Source: Thiothrix subterranea
Lineage (GTDB): Bacteria > Pseudomonadota > Gammaproteobacteria > Thiotrichales > Thiotrichaceae
Reading direction: 5' to 3'
Length of the DNA: 64,000 bases
Assembly (NCBI RefSeq): GCF_030930995.1
Contig: NZ_CP133217.1
Span: 1,974,001-2,038,000 of the forward strand
Shown here one piece after another: positions 7,648-18,116 of this stretch (its first letter is position 1; every line of letters starts with the position of its first letter). Under the pieces are notes generated by a model. It worked only from the letters and a program-made list of their open reading frames with translations. It did no database searches and was not told where the DNA came from. Position numbers and translations under genes: made by a program.

Positions 7648-10600
7648 CCCCATTCGTCCACCTCCGCCTCCACACCGAATACTCGCTGGTTGACAGCACC
7701 ATCCGCATCAAACCGCTGATGAAAGTTGCCGCGAGCAAAGACTTACCCGCCCTCGCCATTACCGACCAAAACAACTTTTTCGGCTTGGTAAAATTCTACA
7801 AAGCCGCAATGGGCGCAGGCATCAAGCCGATCTTCGGTCTTGACCTGTTGCTGGCTGATGAACAAGGCACGGATACCTTGTTTCACACGATTTTGCTGTG
7901 CCAAAACAACACCGGCTACCGCAACCTCACCAAACTCGTATCCCGCGCTTACCAACAAGGGCAAGTGCTGGGTGTTCCGCGTGTGCAACGCGAGTGGGTC
8001 AAAGAATTCAGCGACGGTGTAATCATGCTCTCCGGCGGACGCGAAGGCGATATAGGTCAAGCCTTGCTCTCCGGCAACCAAGAACTCGCCGACAAGCGCC
8101 TGCAAGAATGGTTGGAAACGTTTCCCGACCGCTATTATTTAGAGCTGCAACGCACCGGACGCGATGGCGAAGAAGACTACATCCATGCCGCCATCGACCT
8201 CGCTCTTGCACACGACATCCCCGTGGTCGCCACCAACGATGTGCGTTTCGTCGCCGAATCCGATTTTGCTTCCCACGAAGCGCGGGTCTGCATTCGCGAC
8301 GGCTACGTGTTGGCAGACCCCAAACGCCCTAAACGTTACAGCCCGCAGCAATATTTACGCACGGGCGACGAAATGGTGGAATTGTTTGCTGATATTCCCA
8401 GCGCGATCAGTAACACGGTCGAAATCGCCAAACGTTGCAATGTGTCGCTGACCTTGGGCAAAAACTACCTGCCGCAATTCCCGATTCCCGACGGACTTAC
8501 CGAAGCCCAATATTTCTGCCAAGTCAGCGAACAAGGTTTGGAAGAACGCCTCGATTTTCTGCTCGGCGAGCAATTTCCACGCGGTACGCCTGCTTTCATC
8601 GAAAAGCGCAAAGTGTATGACGAACGCCTGAAAATCGAACTCGACGTTATCAACGAAATGGGTTTCCCCGGCTACTTCCTAATCGTTGCCGACTTCATCC
8701 AGTGGGCAAAAGATAACGCGATTCCGGTAGGCCCTGGGCGGGGTTCAGGTGCGGGTTCATTGGTGGCTTATGCGCTGAAAATCACTGACCTTGACCCGCT
8801 TGCTTACGACTTGCTGTTTGAACGTTTTCTCAATCCAGAACGTGTCTCGATGCCTGACTTTGACATCGACTTCTGCATGGATGGGCGCGACAAAGTAATT
8901 GATTACGTTGCCAGAACTTACGGGCGCAATCAGGTCTCGCAAATCATTACCTACGGCTCGATGGCAGCAAAAGCGGTGGTGCGTGACGTGGGGCGGGTGC
9001 TGGGGCATCCCTACGGTTTTGTCGATCGGATTGCTAAATTGATTCCGTTCACCATCGGCATTACCCTGCAAGATGCGTTGGGGATTAGTGAGAAATCGAA
9101 AAAAGATTCGGAACTGATTTCCCCCGATTTGATTGAATTGTCCGAGCGCGACGAAGACGTTAAGTCCTTGCTGGATTTAGCGATTTCATTGGAAGGCTTG
9201 TCGCGCAACACCGGTAAACACGCGGGCGGGGTATTGATTTCCCCGACCGATTTGACCGATTTCACCGCGATTTGTTGCGAGGAAAACGGCGATAGCGTGG
9301 TGTCGCAATTCGACAAAAATGACGTGGAAGACATCGGGTTGGTCAAGTTCGATTTTTTGGGCTTGCGCAACCTCACCATTATCGACTGGGCGTTACAGAC
9401 CATTAACCGCAAACAAGCGGCGAAAGGCTTGCCACCCGTCGACATTAACCGCATTCCGTTGGATGACAAAGCCAGCTTTGACCTGCTCAAAGCGCAAAAA
9501 ACCACCGCTGTGTTCCAGCTTGAATCACGTGGCATGAAAGACCTGATCCGCCGCTTGCAACCGGATGTGTTCGAGGACGTGGTGGCATTGGTGGCACTGT
9601 TCCGCCCTGGCCCGTTGCAATCGGGCATGGTGGACGATTTCATCAACCGTAAAAAAGGTATCGCTAAGGTCGAATACCCGCACCCAAGCCTAGAGCAAAT
9701 CCTCAAACCGACTTACGGCGTTATTGTTTACCAAGAACAGGTTATGCAGATTGCGCAAGTCCTTGCCCAATATACGCTGGGTGGTGCGGACATGTTGCGC
9801 CGCGCAATGGGTAAAAAGAAGCCGGAGGAGATGGCAAAGCAGCGTTCCATTTTTATGGAGGGGGCGCGAAACAATCATGTCGATGAAAATCAGGCTGGCT
9901 ATATATTTGATTTAATGGAGAAATTCGCGGAATATGGTTTCAACAAATGTGTGGTCGCTTCTACTTGTATCATGAATGCTGATACAGGGTTTATGACTAC
10001 CGTTGGGGAGCTGTTCAAAAACCGACGGGCTTTTACCATCCATGCCTTGAGTGATGATTGGAAATTACATAAACGTCAAGTGGTGGATGTTATGTGGAAC
10101 GGGCGCAAACCCGTTTATGAACTGCGCACCCGTTTGGGCAAACGTATTACGGCTACCGCCAATCACCCGTTCCGCACCTTGCATGGCTGGAAAAACTTGG
10201 GCGATTTGCAAGTCGGGGAACGCATTGCCGTACCGCGCTGCTTGCCTGTTAGCGGACTGTCGCATTGGTCTCAGCATGAGTTGATTACGCTTGCTGGGCT
10301 GTTATCGGAAGGCAATACCTGCCACCCCTCATCTTTGTATTTCTTCAATAATAACCGTCAGATGATTGATGATTTCGCGGCAGCAGTGGCGGAGTTCCCC
10401 GATACTGTCGCCCGCATTGATACCCGCAGCAATGGGCGGCTTGAGGTTTGTGTCAATACCGGACGTAAAACCCGCTTCCATGCCGGACAAGTGCCGTGGA
10501 ATGCCCGTGTAGCAGTCGCAGTGCAAGATGAGCCGCCTACCCGCAGTGGTGCGTATGTCTGGGCGGAAACCTTGGGGTTGCTGGGTAAAAAAGCGACTGA

Positions 10601-12521
10601 AAAAGTTATTCCCGCTGAAGTATTTGCTCTGCCAGATGAAGATATTGAGCTGTTCTTGGGGCGATTGTGGTCTGGTGATGGTTTTATTGCCAATGCAACG
10701 CTGCATGTGCCATTTTATGCCACTTCGTCGCTGCAATTGGCAGATGATGTGCAAACCTTATTGCTGCGTTTGGGGATTCCTAGCCGCATTCACTCCAAGC
10801 AATTCCGTTATCGCGGTGGACATCGTGCAGGTTACACCGTGCATGTGTTAGGGCAGGGTAGTGTGGAAACCTTCCTGCAACGAATCGTCCCGCACGTTAT
10901 TAGTCGGGAAACACAGCTTGCGCATTTGCATCAGCATTTGCACACCACAGATCGCGGGCGCAGCAGCAAGGACACCATTCCGGCGGATGTGCGTCAGTGG
11001 GTTGCGGAAGAGCGCCTCAAGGCAGGTTTGACTTGGAACGAATTGGAATGTCGATCGGGTCTGTCGATGAAGGAATTTTACGGCAACGGCAGTGCCAATA
11101 AACAGGGTTTTTACCGTGACACCATTGCACGGCTGGCAGAAATTTTCCATTCGGCACGGTTAAATACAGTGGCAAATTCAGATGTTTTCTGGGATGCCGT
11201 GGTCAGCATTGAAGCGCGTGGCGAGGAAGATACCTATGACCTGACGGTGGAGCAGGATCACAATTTTGTTGCGGATGGCATCATCGTCCACAACTCCCAT
11301 TCCGCCGCCTACGCCCTTGTTGCCTTCCAAACTGCATGGCTAAAAGCCCATCACCCCGCCGCGTTCATGGCAGCGGTGATGTCGGCGGATATGGATAACA
11401 CCGAAAAAGTCGTGACCTTGCTCGACGATTGCCGCCAGTTGAATTTGCAGGTGTTGCCGCCAGACATTAACCGTTCCGAATACCAATTCACGGTGGATGA
11501 CCAAAACCGCATTATTTACGGGCTGGGTGCTGTGAAAGGCGCAGGCGAAGCCGCCTTGAGCATTTTGGTGGAGCAGCGCAATAAAGACGGGGCATTTAAA
11601 TCACTGGCGGATCTCTGCAAACGTGCGGGTACACAAAAGGTTAATCGCCGTGTGCTGGAAACCTTGATCAAATCCGGTGCTTTCGACAGCCTAGGCGGGA
11701 CGCGCCGCGCCATGCTCGAATACTTGCCCGAAGCCATGCGCATGGCAGAACAATACAACCGCAATCAAGGCACGGGGCAAACCGACCTGTTCGGCGGATT
11801 ATTTGGCGGCGGTGTGGCGGAATCCACACCCGAAGCGACCATGCCAGAACGTGAGGAATTCCCTGAAAAAGAACGGTTGCGTTTGGAAAAAGAAACGCTG
11901 GGGTTGTACCTCACCGGGCATCCGCTCGATGAATACCAATCAGAAATTGCCGGTTTGGGCAGTCGCAAAAAGCTGGTCGACATTGCCGAAGACGACAGCA
12001 CTAAGTACCGCCGTGAACCGGTGATGTTAGCGGGGTTGGTCGCGAGTGTGCGCACCCAACACACCGATAATGGCAAACGTGCGTTTGTGCAATTGGACGA
12101 CAATACCGCGTATTACGAGGCGATGATTTTCACCGATACGTTTACCCAGTACGGCAATTTGTTGGAAAAAGAAGCCTGCGTGGTATTGGAAGGCACGCTC
12201 GATACCGATCAGCGCACGGGTAAGACCCGGCTGCGCGTCGAAAAAGTTCACAATATGCAGTCCGTGCGTGAAAACTTCCTGCGCAAATTGGTGTTGCGAC
12301 TGGAAGAGCAGCAGGTGCAGCAAGGCATATTGCCCGCCCTGCGCCAACGCTTGAAACCAGCAGCAACAGCGGGCAGTTTTCCGATTACAATTGAATATTT
12401 TAATGCCCAAGCGCGTGCCGATCTGCGCTTAGGTGGAACGTGGACAGTGCCGCTAGACGATGCCGGAGTGCGTGATCTACGCCAGCTATTGGGCAAGGAA
12501 AATGTCAGTTTGGTGTTTTAA
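7644..12521 (+). CDS. dnaE: DNA polymerase III alpha subunit DnaE, with in-frame intein
   Basis: Replicative DNA polymerase catalytic subunit. The 1625-codon precursor contains a 449-residue intein (residues 769-1217); removing it leaves 1176 residues, normal for the family. The N-terminal PHP domain starts FVHLRLHTEYSLVD. The polymerase palm has PDFDIDF (D405, D407, D409, of which two match E. coli D401/D403), and PGRGSGAGSLVAYAL is the nucleotide-binding signature. The C-terminal extein resumes with SHSAAYALVAFQTAWLKAH and continues through the fingers, the OB domain and the C-terminal tau-binding region. The intein breaks the otherwise invariant GFNK-SHSAAYA motif, so activity requires protein splicing. 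Confidence 0.97.
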   Translation: MTPFVHLRLHTEYSLVDSTIRIKPLMKVAASKDLPALAITDQNNFFGLVKFYKAAMGAGIKPIFGLDLLLADEQGTDTLFHTILLCQNNTGYRNLTKLVSRAYQQGQVLGVPRVQREWVKEFSDGVIMLSGGREGDIGQALLSGNQELADKRLQEWLETFPDRYYLELQRTGRDGEEDYIHAAIDLALAHDIPVVATNDVRFVAESDFASHEARVCIRDGYVLADPKRPKRYSPQQYLRTGDEMVELFADIPSAISNTVEIAKRCNVSLTLGKNYLPQFPIPDGLTEAQYFCQVSEQGLEERLDFLLGEQFPRGTPAFIEKRKVYDERLKIELDVINEMGFPGYFLIVADFIQWAKDNAIPVGPGRGSGAGSLVAYALKITDLDPLAYDLLFERFLNPERVSMPDFDIDFCMDGRDKVIDYVARTYGRNQVSQIITYGSMAAKAVVRDVGRVLGHPYGFVDRIAKLIPFTIGITLQDALGISEKSKKDSELISPDLIELSERDEDVKSLLDLAISLEGLSRNTGKHAGGVLISPTDLTDFTAICCEENGDSVVSQFDKNDVEDIGLVKFDFLGLRNLTIIDWALQTINRKQAAKGLPPVDINRIPLDDKASFDLLKAQKTTAVFQLESRGMKDLIRRLQPDVFEDVVALVALFRPGPLQSGMVDDFINRKKGIAKVEYPHPSLEQILKPTYGVIVYQEQVMQIAQVLAQYTLGGADMLRRAMGKKKPEEMAKQRSIFMEGARNNHVDENQAGYIFDLMEKFAEYGFNKCVVASTCIMNADTGFMTTVGELFKNRRAFTIHALSDDWKLHKRQVVDVMWNGRKPVYELRTRLGKRITATANHPFRTLHGWKNLGDLQVGERIAVPRCLPVSGLSHWSQHELITLAGLLSEGNTCHPSSLYFFNNNRQMIDDFAAAVAEFPDTVARIDTRSNGRLEVCVNTGRKTRFHAGQVPWNARVAVAVQDEPPTRSGAYVWAETLGLLGKKATEKVIPAEVFALPDEDIELFLGRLWSGDGFIANATLHVPFYATSSLQLADDVQTLLLRLGIPSRIHSKQFRYRGGHRAGYTVHVLGQGSVETFLQRIVPHVISRETQLAHLHQHLHTTDRGRSSKDTIPADVRQWVAEERLKAGLTWNELECRSGLSMKEFYGNGSANKQGFYRDTIARLAEIFHSARLNTVANSDVFWDAVVSIEARGEEDTYDLTVEQDHNFVADGIIVHNSHSAAYALVAFQTAWLKAHHPAAFMAAVMSADMDNTEKVVTLLDDCRQLNLQVLPPDINRSEYQFTVDDQNRIIYGLGAVKGAGEAALSILVEQRNKDGAFKSLADLCKRAGTQKVNRRVLETLIKSGAFDSLGGTRRAMLEYLPEAMRMAEQYNRNQGTGQTDLFGGLFGGGVAESTPEATMPEREEFPEKERLRLEKETLGLYLTGHPLDEYQSEIAGLGSRKKLVDIAEDDSTKYRREPVMLAGLVASVRTQHTDNGKRAFVQLDDNTAYYEAMIFTDTFTQYGNLLEKEACVVLEGTLDTDQRTGKTRLRVEKVHNMQSVRENFLRKLVLRLEEQQVQQGILPALRQRLKPAATAGSFPITIEYFNAQARADLRLGGTWTVPLDDAGVRDLRQLLGKENVSLVF
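9948..11294 (+). mobile_element. DnaE intein with LAGLIDADG homing endonuclease and embedded helix-turn-helix
   Basis: In-frame protein-splicing element of 449 residues. It begins with Cys (residue 769 of the precursor, CVVASTC) directly after GFNK and ends HN (1216-1217) before the Ser nucleophile of SHSAAYA. Splicing blocks: block B TATANHPF with H841; block F TYDLTVEQDHNFVADG; block G GIIVHN-S. Two LAGLIDADG-type motifs, LAGLLSEGN (883-891) and FLGRLWSGDG (1004-1013), mark a homing endonuclease domain; each has an acidic residue near its end. Residues about 1117-1166 look like an XRE-type helix-turn-helix (AGLTWNELECRSGLS). The insertion point is four residues downstream of the EY-CFNK site used by cyanobacterial split DnaE inteins. 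Confidence 0.95.
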
Positions 12522-13498
12522 CGCACCTTCGTCAGCACTACACCGACCATATTGGTACGCGCCTGTTTCAAACGCTCAAACGCGGCATGAAGCGGGCGAC
12601 GGCGGGTTTCATTACACGCAACTACCAATAAAGTGGCATGGACGCGATTGCCGATAAGCAACGCATCCGCCATGCCCATCACGGGTGGTGAGTCAATAAT
12701 GATCAGGTCAAACGGCGCATCTTGTTGTTCAGTGGTGGCAATCAATTGCGTCAAACGTTCGCTGGACAATAATTCCACCGGATGCGGGGTAATCGGGCCA
12801 GATGACAACAGTTGCAAATTAGCAATCTTGGTGGGGCGGATTAGCGTGTTGAAATCATCTAGCCCTGCCAAGTAATTGCCCAGCCCTTTGGTGTTGTCTA
12901 ATTTAAAATGCTTGTGCAGCGTTGGGCGGCGTAAATCCGCATCAATTAACAATACCCGTGTACCCGCTTGTGCAAAGGCAGTGGCGAGGTTAATGCTGGT
13001 GCTGCTTTTGCCTTCACTCGCATCGGTGCTGGTCACATTGATGACTTTCGGGCGCTGTTGCTGGGTGACGACTAATAGATTATTGCGCAGGGAACGAAAC
13101 GCTTCCGCCACCTTGGAATCGGGGCGCTCGGCACTCTGAAACGCATAATTGCCCGCTTTTTTGGGGATGGCAGGCGCAACGCCCAACAGCGGAATCGGCA
13201 ATACGCGCGCCAGCATGTCTGGATTTTTGATAATCGCGTCCGTGCCTTCGCGGACAAATGCGGCAATCATCCCGGCACACAAGCCTAAAATAAAACTTAA
13301 GATAAAGTTTTTAAAAAGGTCAGGGTTTAACGCTTCTGTGGTAAACAACGCGGCTAAAAAAACCGTTAAATACACACTCAGCAACGTTTTTTCGCGGCGC
13401 TTAACCACAATACGCAATTTACGGAATTCTTCCCGCAGCGATGTACCGCCGGTGTCGAAGGTTGATACGTGTATGAACCCTTTTTCGTGTGCATTCAT
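12518..13498 (-). CDS. BY-kinase-like ATPase of the capsular exopolysaccharide family (orphan)
   Basis: A 326-residue inner-membrane protein. Two hydrophobic segments (about 39-52 and 63-82) are followed by a P-loop ATPase of the MinD/Wzc type: deviant Walker A DASEGKSS (K164), Walker A' VLLIDADLRRP, Walker B LIIIDSPP. This matches bacterial tyrosine autokinases that control polysaccharide chain length. Odd points: there is almost no periplasmic Wzz loop, no tyrosine-rich C-terminal tail (it ends VVLTKVR), and no polysaccharide genes nearby. I chose the ATG at 13498 because a GGGGAA ribosome site precedes it; an upstream extension to 13711 reads into the carA leader and is not family-like. 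Confidence 0.75.
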   Translation of the reverse strand: MNAHEKGFIHVSTFDTGGTSLREEFRKLRIVVKRREKTLLSVYLTVFLAALFTTEALNPDLFKNFILSFILGLCAGMIAAFVREGTDAIIKNPDMLARVLPIPLLGVAPAIPKKAGNYAFQSAERPDSKVAEAFRSLRNNLLVVTQQQRPKVINVTSTDASEGKSSTSINLATAFAQAGTRVLLIDADLRRPTLHKHFKLDNTKGLGNYLAGLDDFNTLIRPTKIANLQLLSSGPITPHPVELLSSERLTQLIATTEQQDAPFDLIIIDSPPVMGMADALLIGNRVHATLLVVACNETRRRPLHAAFERLKQARTNMVGVVLTKVR

Positions 13499-13556
13499 GA
13501 TTGACAAATTCCCCAATTTAGCCCTGATTTCACTGATTATACATAAGAAAATATAA

Positions 13557-13596
13557 TTTGCATGGTTGAAAACGTGTTTGCATAAACATATTGCAT
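13557..13596. promoter_or_regulatory. Three repeated (T/A)TTGCAT boxes upstream of carA
   Basis: TTTGCAT occurs at 13557-13563 and 13577-13583, and ATTGCAT at 13590-13596, in the AT-rich gap between the BY-kinase-like gene and carA. The last two flank and overlap the candidate carA -35. They could be regulator sites (carAB is commonly controlled by arginine and pyrimidines), but they do not match the E. coli ArgR box. Confidence 0.3.
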
Positions 13597-13611
13597 CTGC
13601 TCCGATACAAT
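13583..13611 (+). promoter_or_regulatory. Candidate sigma-70 promoter of carAB
   Basis: TAAACA (4/6), a 17-nt spacer, TACAAT (5/6), about 140 nt before the carA start. The long 5' leader leaves room for leader-based pyrimidine control, but I see no clear attenuator. Confidence 0.45.
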
Positions 13612-13749
13612 AGATCAGCGCATAAGCATTAAGTTTCCGTGAAAGCGTGCATGGACACTCTGTCGGGCAAAGAGTAAAATGCCATCCTACTAATTTCACG
13701 GGATGAGCCATGCCTCATCCCGTTTCGTATGTAGACTTCGGAGGTTCTT

Positions 13750-14889
13750 TTGAACAAGCAAGCACTGCTGGTGCTGGAAGACGGGAGTGTTTTCCACGGG
13801 CGTTCCATCGGCTGTGATGGCCAAACCACAGGTGAAGTGGTCTTTAATACCGCATTGACAGGCTATCAGGAAATCCTGACTGACCCGTCGTATTCACGCC
13901 AAATCGTTACCTTGACTTATCCCCACATTGGTAACGTCGGTGTCAATCAGGAAGATTGCGAGTCTACGCAAGTCCACGCGGCTGGTTTGATCGTGCGCGA
14001 TGTGCCTGCGGTTTATAGTAGCTGGCGTGCGGAAGAATCCCTGCCAGACTATTTAGCCCGCAATAACGTTGTCGCGATTGCCGACATCGACACGCGCCGT
14101 TTAACGCGCATTTTGCGTGAAAAAGGTGCGCAGCGCGGTTGCGTCATGGCAGGTGAAAACCTTTCTGTAGACGTAGCACTGGACGCAGCACGTTCCTTCC
14201 CCGGCTTAAAAGGCATGGATTTGGCGAAAGAAGTCACCGTCAAGTCCAGCTATGTGTGGACAGAAGGCAGTTGGCAATTAAACCCCGCCACGCCACGCCC
14301 TTCCACCGCGACAACGGCTGAATTCAATATCGTCGCTTACGATTACGGCATTAAAACCAATATCCTGCGCATGTTGGTCGATCGTGGTTGTCGCGTGACC
14401 GTCGTGCCTGCACAAACCCCAGCGGCAGACGTATTGGCGATGAAACCGGATGGCGTATTCCTCTCCAACGGTCCCGGCGACCCGGAGCCGTGCGATTACG
14501 CGATTACCGCGATTCGTGAAGTGCTGGAGCAAAAAGTTCCAACGTTTGGCATCTGCTTAGGTCATCAATTGCTCGGTCTTGCCAGTGGCGCGAAAACCGT
14601 CAAAATGAAGTTCGGGCATCACGGCGCAAACCATCCGGTGCAAGATTTAGACAGCAAGCGCGTGATGATCAGCAGCCAAAACCACGGTTTTGCGGTGGAT
14701 GAAACCACGCTGCCAGCCAACGTGCGTGCCACGCATCGCTCGCTGTTTGATGGCACATTGCAAGGTATCGAACGCACCGACTGCCCCGCGTTAAGTTTCC
14801 AAGGACACCCCGAAGCCAGCCCCGGCCCGCACGACGTAGCCCCTGTATTCGACCGTTTCATTGAGATGATGAGAGCTGCACATGCCTAA
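13750..14889 (+). CDS. carA: Carbamoyl-phosphate synthase small subunit
   Basis: Glutaminase subunit of carbamoyl-phosphate synthase; it releases ammonia from glutamine and channels it to CarB for arginine and pyrimidine synthesis. The 379 residues have the N-terminal CPSase small-chain domain ([24 protein letters not shown]) and a class I glutamine amidotransferase domain. The nucleophile is C269 in [11 protein letters not shown] (same number as in E. coli), with the catalytic His-x-Glu in [15 protein letters not shown] start at 13750 with GGAGG five bases upstream. The stop overlaps the carB start. Confidence 0.96.
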   Translation: MNKQALLVLEDGSVFHGRSIGCDGQTTGEVVFNTALTGYQEILTDPSYSRQIVTLTYPHIGNVGVNQEDCESTQVHAAGLIVRDVPAVYSSWRAEESLPDYLARNNVVAIADIDTRRLTRILREKGAQRGCVMAGENLSVDVALDAARSFPGLKGMDLAKEVTVKSSYVWTEGSWQLNPATPRPSTATTAEFNIVAYDYGIKTNILRMLVDRGCRVTVVPAQTPAADVLAMKPDGVFLSNGPGDPEPCDYAITAIREVLEQKVPTFGICLGHQLLGLASGAKTVKMKFGHHGANHPVQDLDSKRVMISSQNHGFAVDETTLPANVRATHRSLFDGTLQGIERTDCPALSFQGHPEASPGPHDVAPVFDRFIEMMRAAHA

Positions 14890-17800
14890 ACGCACTGACA
14901 TTAAAAGCATTCTGATTATTGGTGCAGGCCCGATCATTATCGGTCAGGCGTGCGAATTCGACTATTCCGGTGCGCAAGCGTGTAAGGCGTTGCGTGAGGA
15001 AGGCTACCGCGTCATTTTGGTCAATTCCAACCCCGCGACCATTATGACCGACCCGAATATGGCGGATGCGATTTACATCGAGCCGATCCGCTGGGAAACG
15101 GTTGCCAAGATTATTGAAAAAGAACGCCCCGACGCACTCTTGCCAACGATGGGTGGGCAAACCGCGCTCAACTGTGCGCTCGACCTTTCCCGCCACGGCG
15201 TGCTGGAAAAGTTCGGCGTGGACATGATTGGTGCGAACGAAGTCTCCATCGACATGGCAGAAGACCGCCAGAAATTCAAAGTGGCGATGGACGAAATCGG
15301 CCTCGAATCCGCCCGTTCCGGCGTAGCGCATACGATGGATGAAGCCCGTGCGGTGCAAGCTACCCTCGGCTTCCCGGTAGTCATTCGTCCCTCGTTCACG
15401 ATGGGCGGCAGTGGTGGCGGTATTGCCTACAATAAGCAGGAATTTGAAACCATCGTGGCGCGTGGGCTGGATATGTCCCCGACTACTGAAGTCCTGCTGG
15501 AAGAATCCCTGCTCGGTTGGAAAGAGTATGAAATGGAAGTCGTGCGTGACCGCAACGACAACTGCATTATCATCTGTTCCATCGAAAACCTTGACCCAAT
15601 GGGGATTCACACGGGTGACTCGATTACGGTAGCGCCTGCGCAAACCCTAACCGACAAGGAATACCAATTGCTGCGGAATGCGTCGATTGCGGTCTTGCGC
15701 AAAATCGGCGTGGATACCGGCGGTTCTAACGTACAGTTTTCGGTCAACCCGAAAAACGGGCGCATTATCGTGATCGAAATGAACCCGCGTGTGTCACGCT
15801 CTTCCGCACTCGCATCCAAAGCCACCGGCTTCCCGATTGCGAAAGTGGCGGCGAAACTGGCAGTCGGCTACACCTTGGACGAATTGCGCAACGAAATTAC
15901 TGGCGGGGCAACGCCTACGTCATTCGAGCCATCCATTGACTACGTTGTGACCAAAATCCCGCGTTTCACTTTCGAGAAATTCCCGCAAGCCGACTCGCGT
16001 TTGACCACGCAAATGAAGTCGGTGGGCGAAGTCATGGCAATGGGGCGCACCTTCCAAGAGTCGTTCCAGAAAGCCCTACGCGGTTTGGAAACCGGCATTG
16101 ACGGCTTGAACGAGCGCATTGATCCGCAAGACCCTGACGCAAAAGACACCTTGCGCCGCCAACTGACCGAAGCCAGTTCCGAACGTATTTTGTACGTCGC
16201 GGATGCGTTCCGATTGGGCTTGAGCATCGAAGAATTGTTCGCGCAAACCAGCATTGATCCCTGGTTCTTGGTGCAAATCAAAGAACTGGTTGATATGGAA
16301 AATGGTTTGAAAGACCGTTTGCTGAACAGCATTAGCGTTGACGAAATGCGCAACTTGAAGCGTAAAGGCTTCTCCGACCGCCGATTGGCTAAGCTGTTGC
16401 ACGAAACTGAAAAAACGGTACGGGTGGCGCGTCACAAGCTCAATGTACGTCCGGTGTATAAGCGCGTGGATACCTGCGCGGCGGAATTTTCTACCAATAC
16501 GGCGTACATGTATTCCACCTACGAAGAAGAGTGCGAATCCAATCCGACCGACCGTAAGAAAATCATGGTGTTAGGCGGCGGTCCCAACCGTATCGGGCAG
16601 GGGATCGAGTTCGATTACTGCTGCGTCCACGCGGCGTTGGCGTTGCGCGATGATGGCTTTGAAACCATCATGGTCAACTGCAACCCTGAAACTGTTTCTA
16701 CTGACTACGACACATCCGACCGTCTGTATTTCGAGCCGCTAACGCTTGAAGACGTGATGGAAATCGTCGATTTGGAAAAGCCTTACGGCGTGATCGTGCA
16801 ATACGGTGGGCAAACCCCGCTGAAATTGGCACGTGATTTGGAAGCCTTGGGTGCGCCGATTATTGGTACATCGCCCGATTCCATCGACTTGGCGGAAGAC
16901 CGCGAACGTTTCCAACAGTTAATCCACAAACTCGGCTTGAAGCAGCCGCCGAACCGCACCGCGAGAAGCATCGACGAAGCGGTACGTCTGGCAGACGAAA
17001 TCGGCTACCCGTTGGTGGTGCGTCCGTCTTACGTGCTGGGCGGGCGGGCGATGGAAATCGTTTACCATGAAAACGAATTGCGCCGTTACATGACCACAGC
17101 GGTTTCCGTGTCCAACGATTCGCCGGTATTGCTCGACCGTTATCTGGATGATGCCATCGAAGTCGATGTTGACGCGATTTGCGATGGTGAAAACGTGCTG
17201 ATTGGCGGCATTATGCAGCACATTGAACAGGCGGGTATTCACTCCGGTGACTCGGCATGTTCTTTACCACCATACTCGTTGCGTGCCGACATCCAAGACC
17301 AATTGCGTGAGCAAATGGTACGTATGGGCAAAGCCCTCAACGTTATCGGCTTAATGAACGCGCAATTTGCGATCAAAGGCGACGACGTATACGTGCTGGA
17401 AGTGAACCCGCGTGCCTCACGTACCGTGCCTTTCGTTTCCAAAGCCATCGGTCGTCCGCTGGCAAAAGTCGCAGCACGTTGCATGGCAGGTCAAAGCTTG
17501 GCAAGCCAGAATGCGTTGAACGAAATCATCCCGTCCTACTACGCGGTGAAAGAAGCGGTATTCCCGTTCATCAAATTCCCCGGCGTTGACCCAATTCTTA
17601 GCCCCGAAATGAAATCCACGGGCGAAGTCATGGGCGTGGGCAGGACGTTTGCCGAAGCCTTCGGGAAAGCGCAATACGCAGCGGGTGAAGTTTACCCAAC
17701 CTCTGGCGTGGCGTTCATCAGTGTGCGCGAAGCCGATCGTCGTCACCTCAAAGAAGTGGGCGATATTTTGATCGCGCAAGGCTTCAATATTGTTGCCACC

Positions 17801-18112
17801 CGTGGCACGGCACGCGAATTGCTGAACGTCGGGGTAAAATGCGAAATCGTCAACAAAATGCGCGAAGGTCGCCCCAATATCGTCGATATGATTAAGAACG
17901 AGGAAATCGACCTGATCGTAAACACGACCGAAGGCGAGCAATCCACCCGCGATTCGTTTGAGATTCGCCGCGAAGCCTTGCAGCACAAAATCACCTACAC
18001 CACCACGATTGAGGGTGCGCGGGCATTGTGCAAAGCGATGGCCTACACTGACAGTGAGCAGGTTTATTGCTTGCAAGATTTACATCAGGAAATAACAGAA
18101 CAAGGGGTTTGA
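14882..18112 (+). CDS. carB: Carbamoyl-phosphate synthase large subunit
   Basis: Makes carbamoyl phosphate from bicarbonate, ammonia and two ATP. At 1076 residues it is nearly the E. coli length (1073). Two homologous ATP-grasp halves are visible: the first begins [20 protein letters not shown], the second [20 protein letters not shown], each followed by ATP-grasp signatures ([18 protein letters not shown] and [17 protein letters not shown]). The C-terminal MGS-like allosteric domain covers about 940-1076 ([20 protein letters not shown]). It overlaps carA by 8 nt and is followed 4 nt later by greA. Confidence 0.97.
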   Translation: MPKRTDIKSILIIGAGPIIIGQACEFDYSGAQACKALREEGYRVILVNSNPATIMTDPNMADAIYIEPIRWETVAKIIEKERPDALLPTMGGQTALNCALDLSRHGVLEKFGVDMIGANEVSIDMAEDRQKFKVAMDEIGLESARSGVAHTMDEARAVQATLGFPVVIRPSFTMGGSGGGIAYNKQEFETIVARGLDMSPTTEVLLEESLLGWKEYEMEVVRDRNDNCIIICSIENLDPMGIHTGDSITVAPAQTLTDKEYQLLRNASIAVLRKIGVDTGGSNVQFSVNPKNGRIIVIEMNPRVSRSSALASKATGFPIAKVAAKLAVGYTLDELRNEITGGATPTSFEPSIDYVVTKIPRFTFEKFPQADSRLTTQMKSVGEVMAMGRTFQESFQKALRGLETGIDGLNERIDPQDPDAKDTLRRQLTEASSERILYVADAFRLGLSIEELFAQTSIDPWFLVQIKELVDMENGLKDRLLNSISVDEMRNLKRKGFSDRRLAKLLHETEKTVRVARHKLNVRPVYKRVDTCAAEFSTNTAYMYSTYEEECESNPTDRKKIMVLGGGPNRIGQGIEFDYCCVHAALALRDDGFETIMVNCNPETVSTDYDTSDRLYFEPLTLEDVMEIVDLEKPYGVIVQYGGQTPLKLARDLEALGAPIIGTSPDSIDLAEDRERFQQLIHKLGLKQPPNRTARSIDEAVRLADEIGYPLVVRPSYVLGGRAMEIVYHENELRRYMTTAVSVSNDSPVLLDRYLDDAIEVDVDAICDGENVLIGGIMQHIEQAGIHSGDSACSLPPYSLRADIQDQLREQMVRMGKALNVIGLMNAQFAIKGDDVYVLEVNPRASRTVPFVSKAIGRPLAKVAARCMAGQSLASQNALNEIIPSYYAVKEAVFPFIKFPGVDPILSPEMKSTGEVMGVGRTFAEAFGKAQYAAGEVYPTSGVAFISVREADRRHLKEVGDILIAQGFNIVATRGTARELLNVGVKCEIVNKMREGRPNIVDMIKNEEIDLIVNTTEGEQSTRDSFEIRREALQHKITYTTTIEGARALCKAMAYTDSEQVYCLQDLHQEITEQGV

Positions 18113-18116
18113 AGCG

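Noticed and set aside
10329-10754. A 141-codon minus-strand frame inside the intein
   Set aside because: No RBS, no recognisable family; antisense shadow of the endonuclease region.
9948-11294. A gap or frameshift splitting dnaE into two genes
   Set aside because: The frame is continuous and the insert has splicing motifs and exact GFNK / SHSAAYA junctions, so it is an intein.
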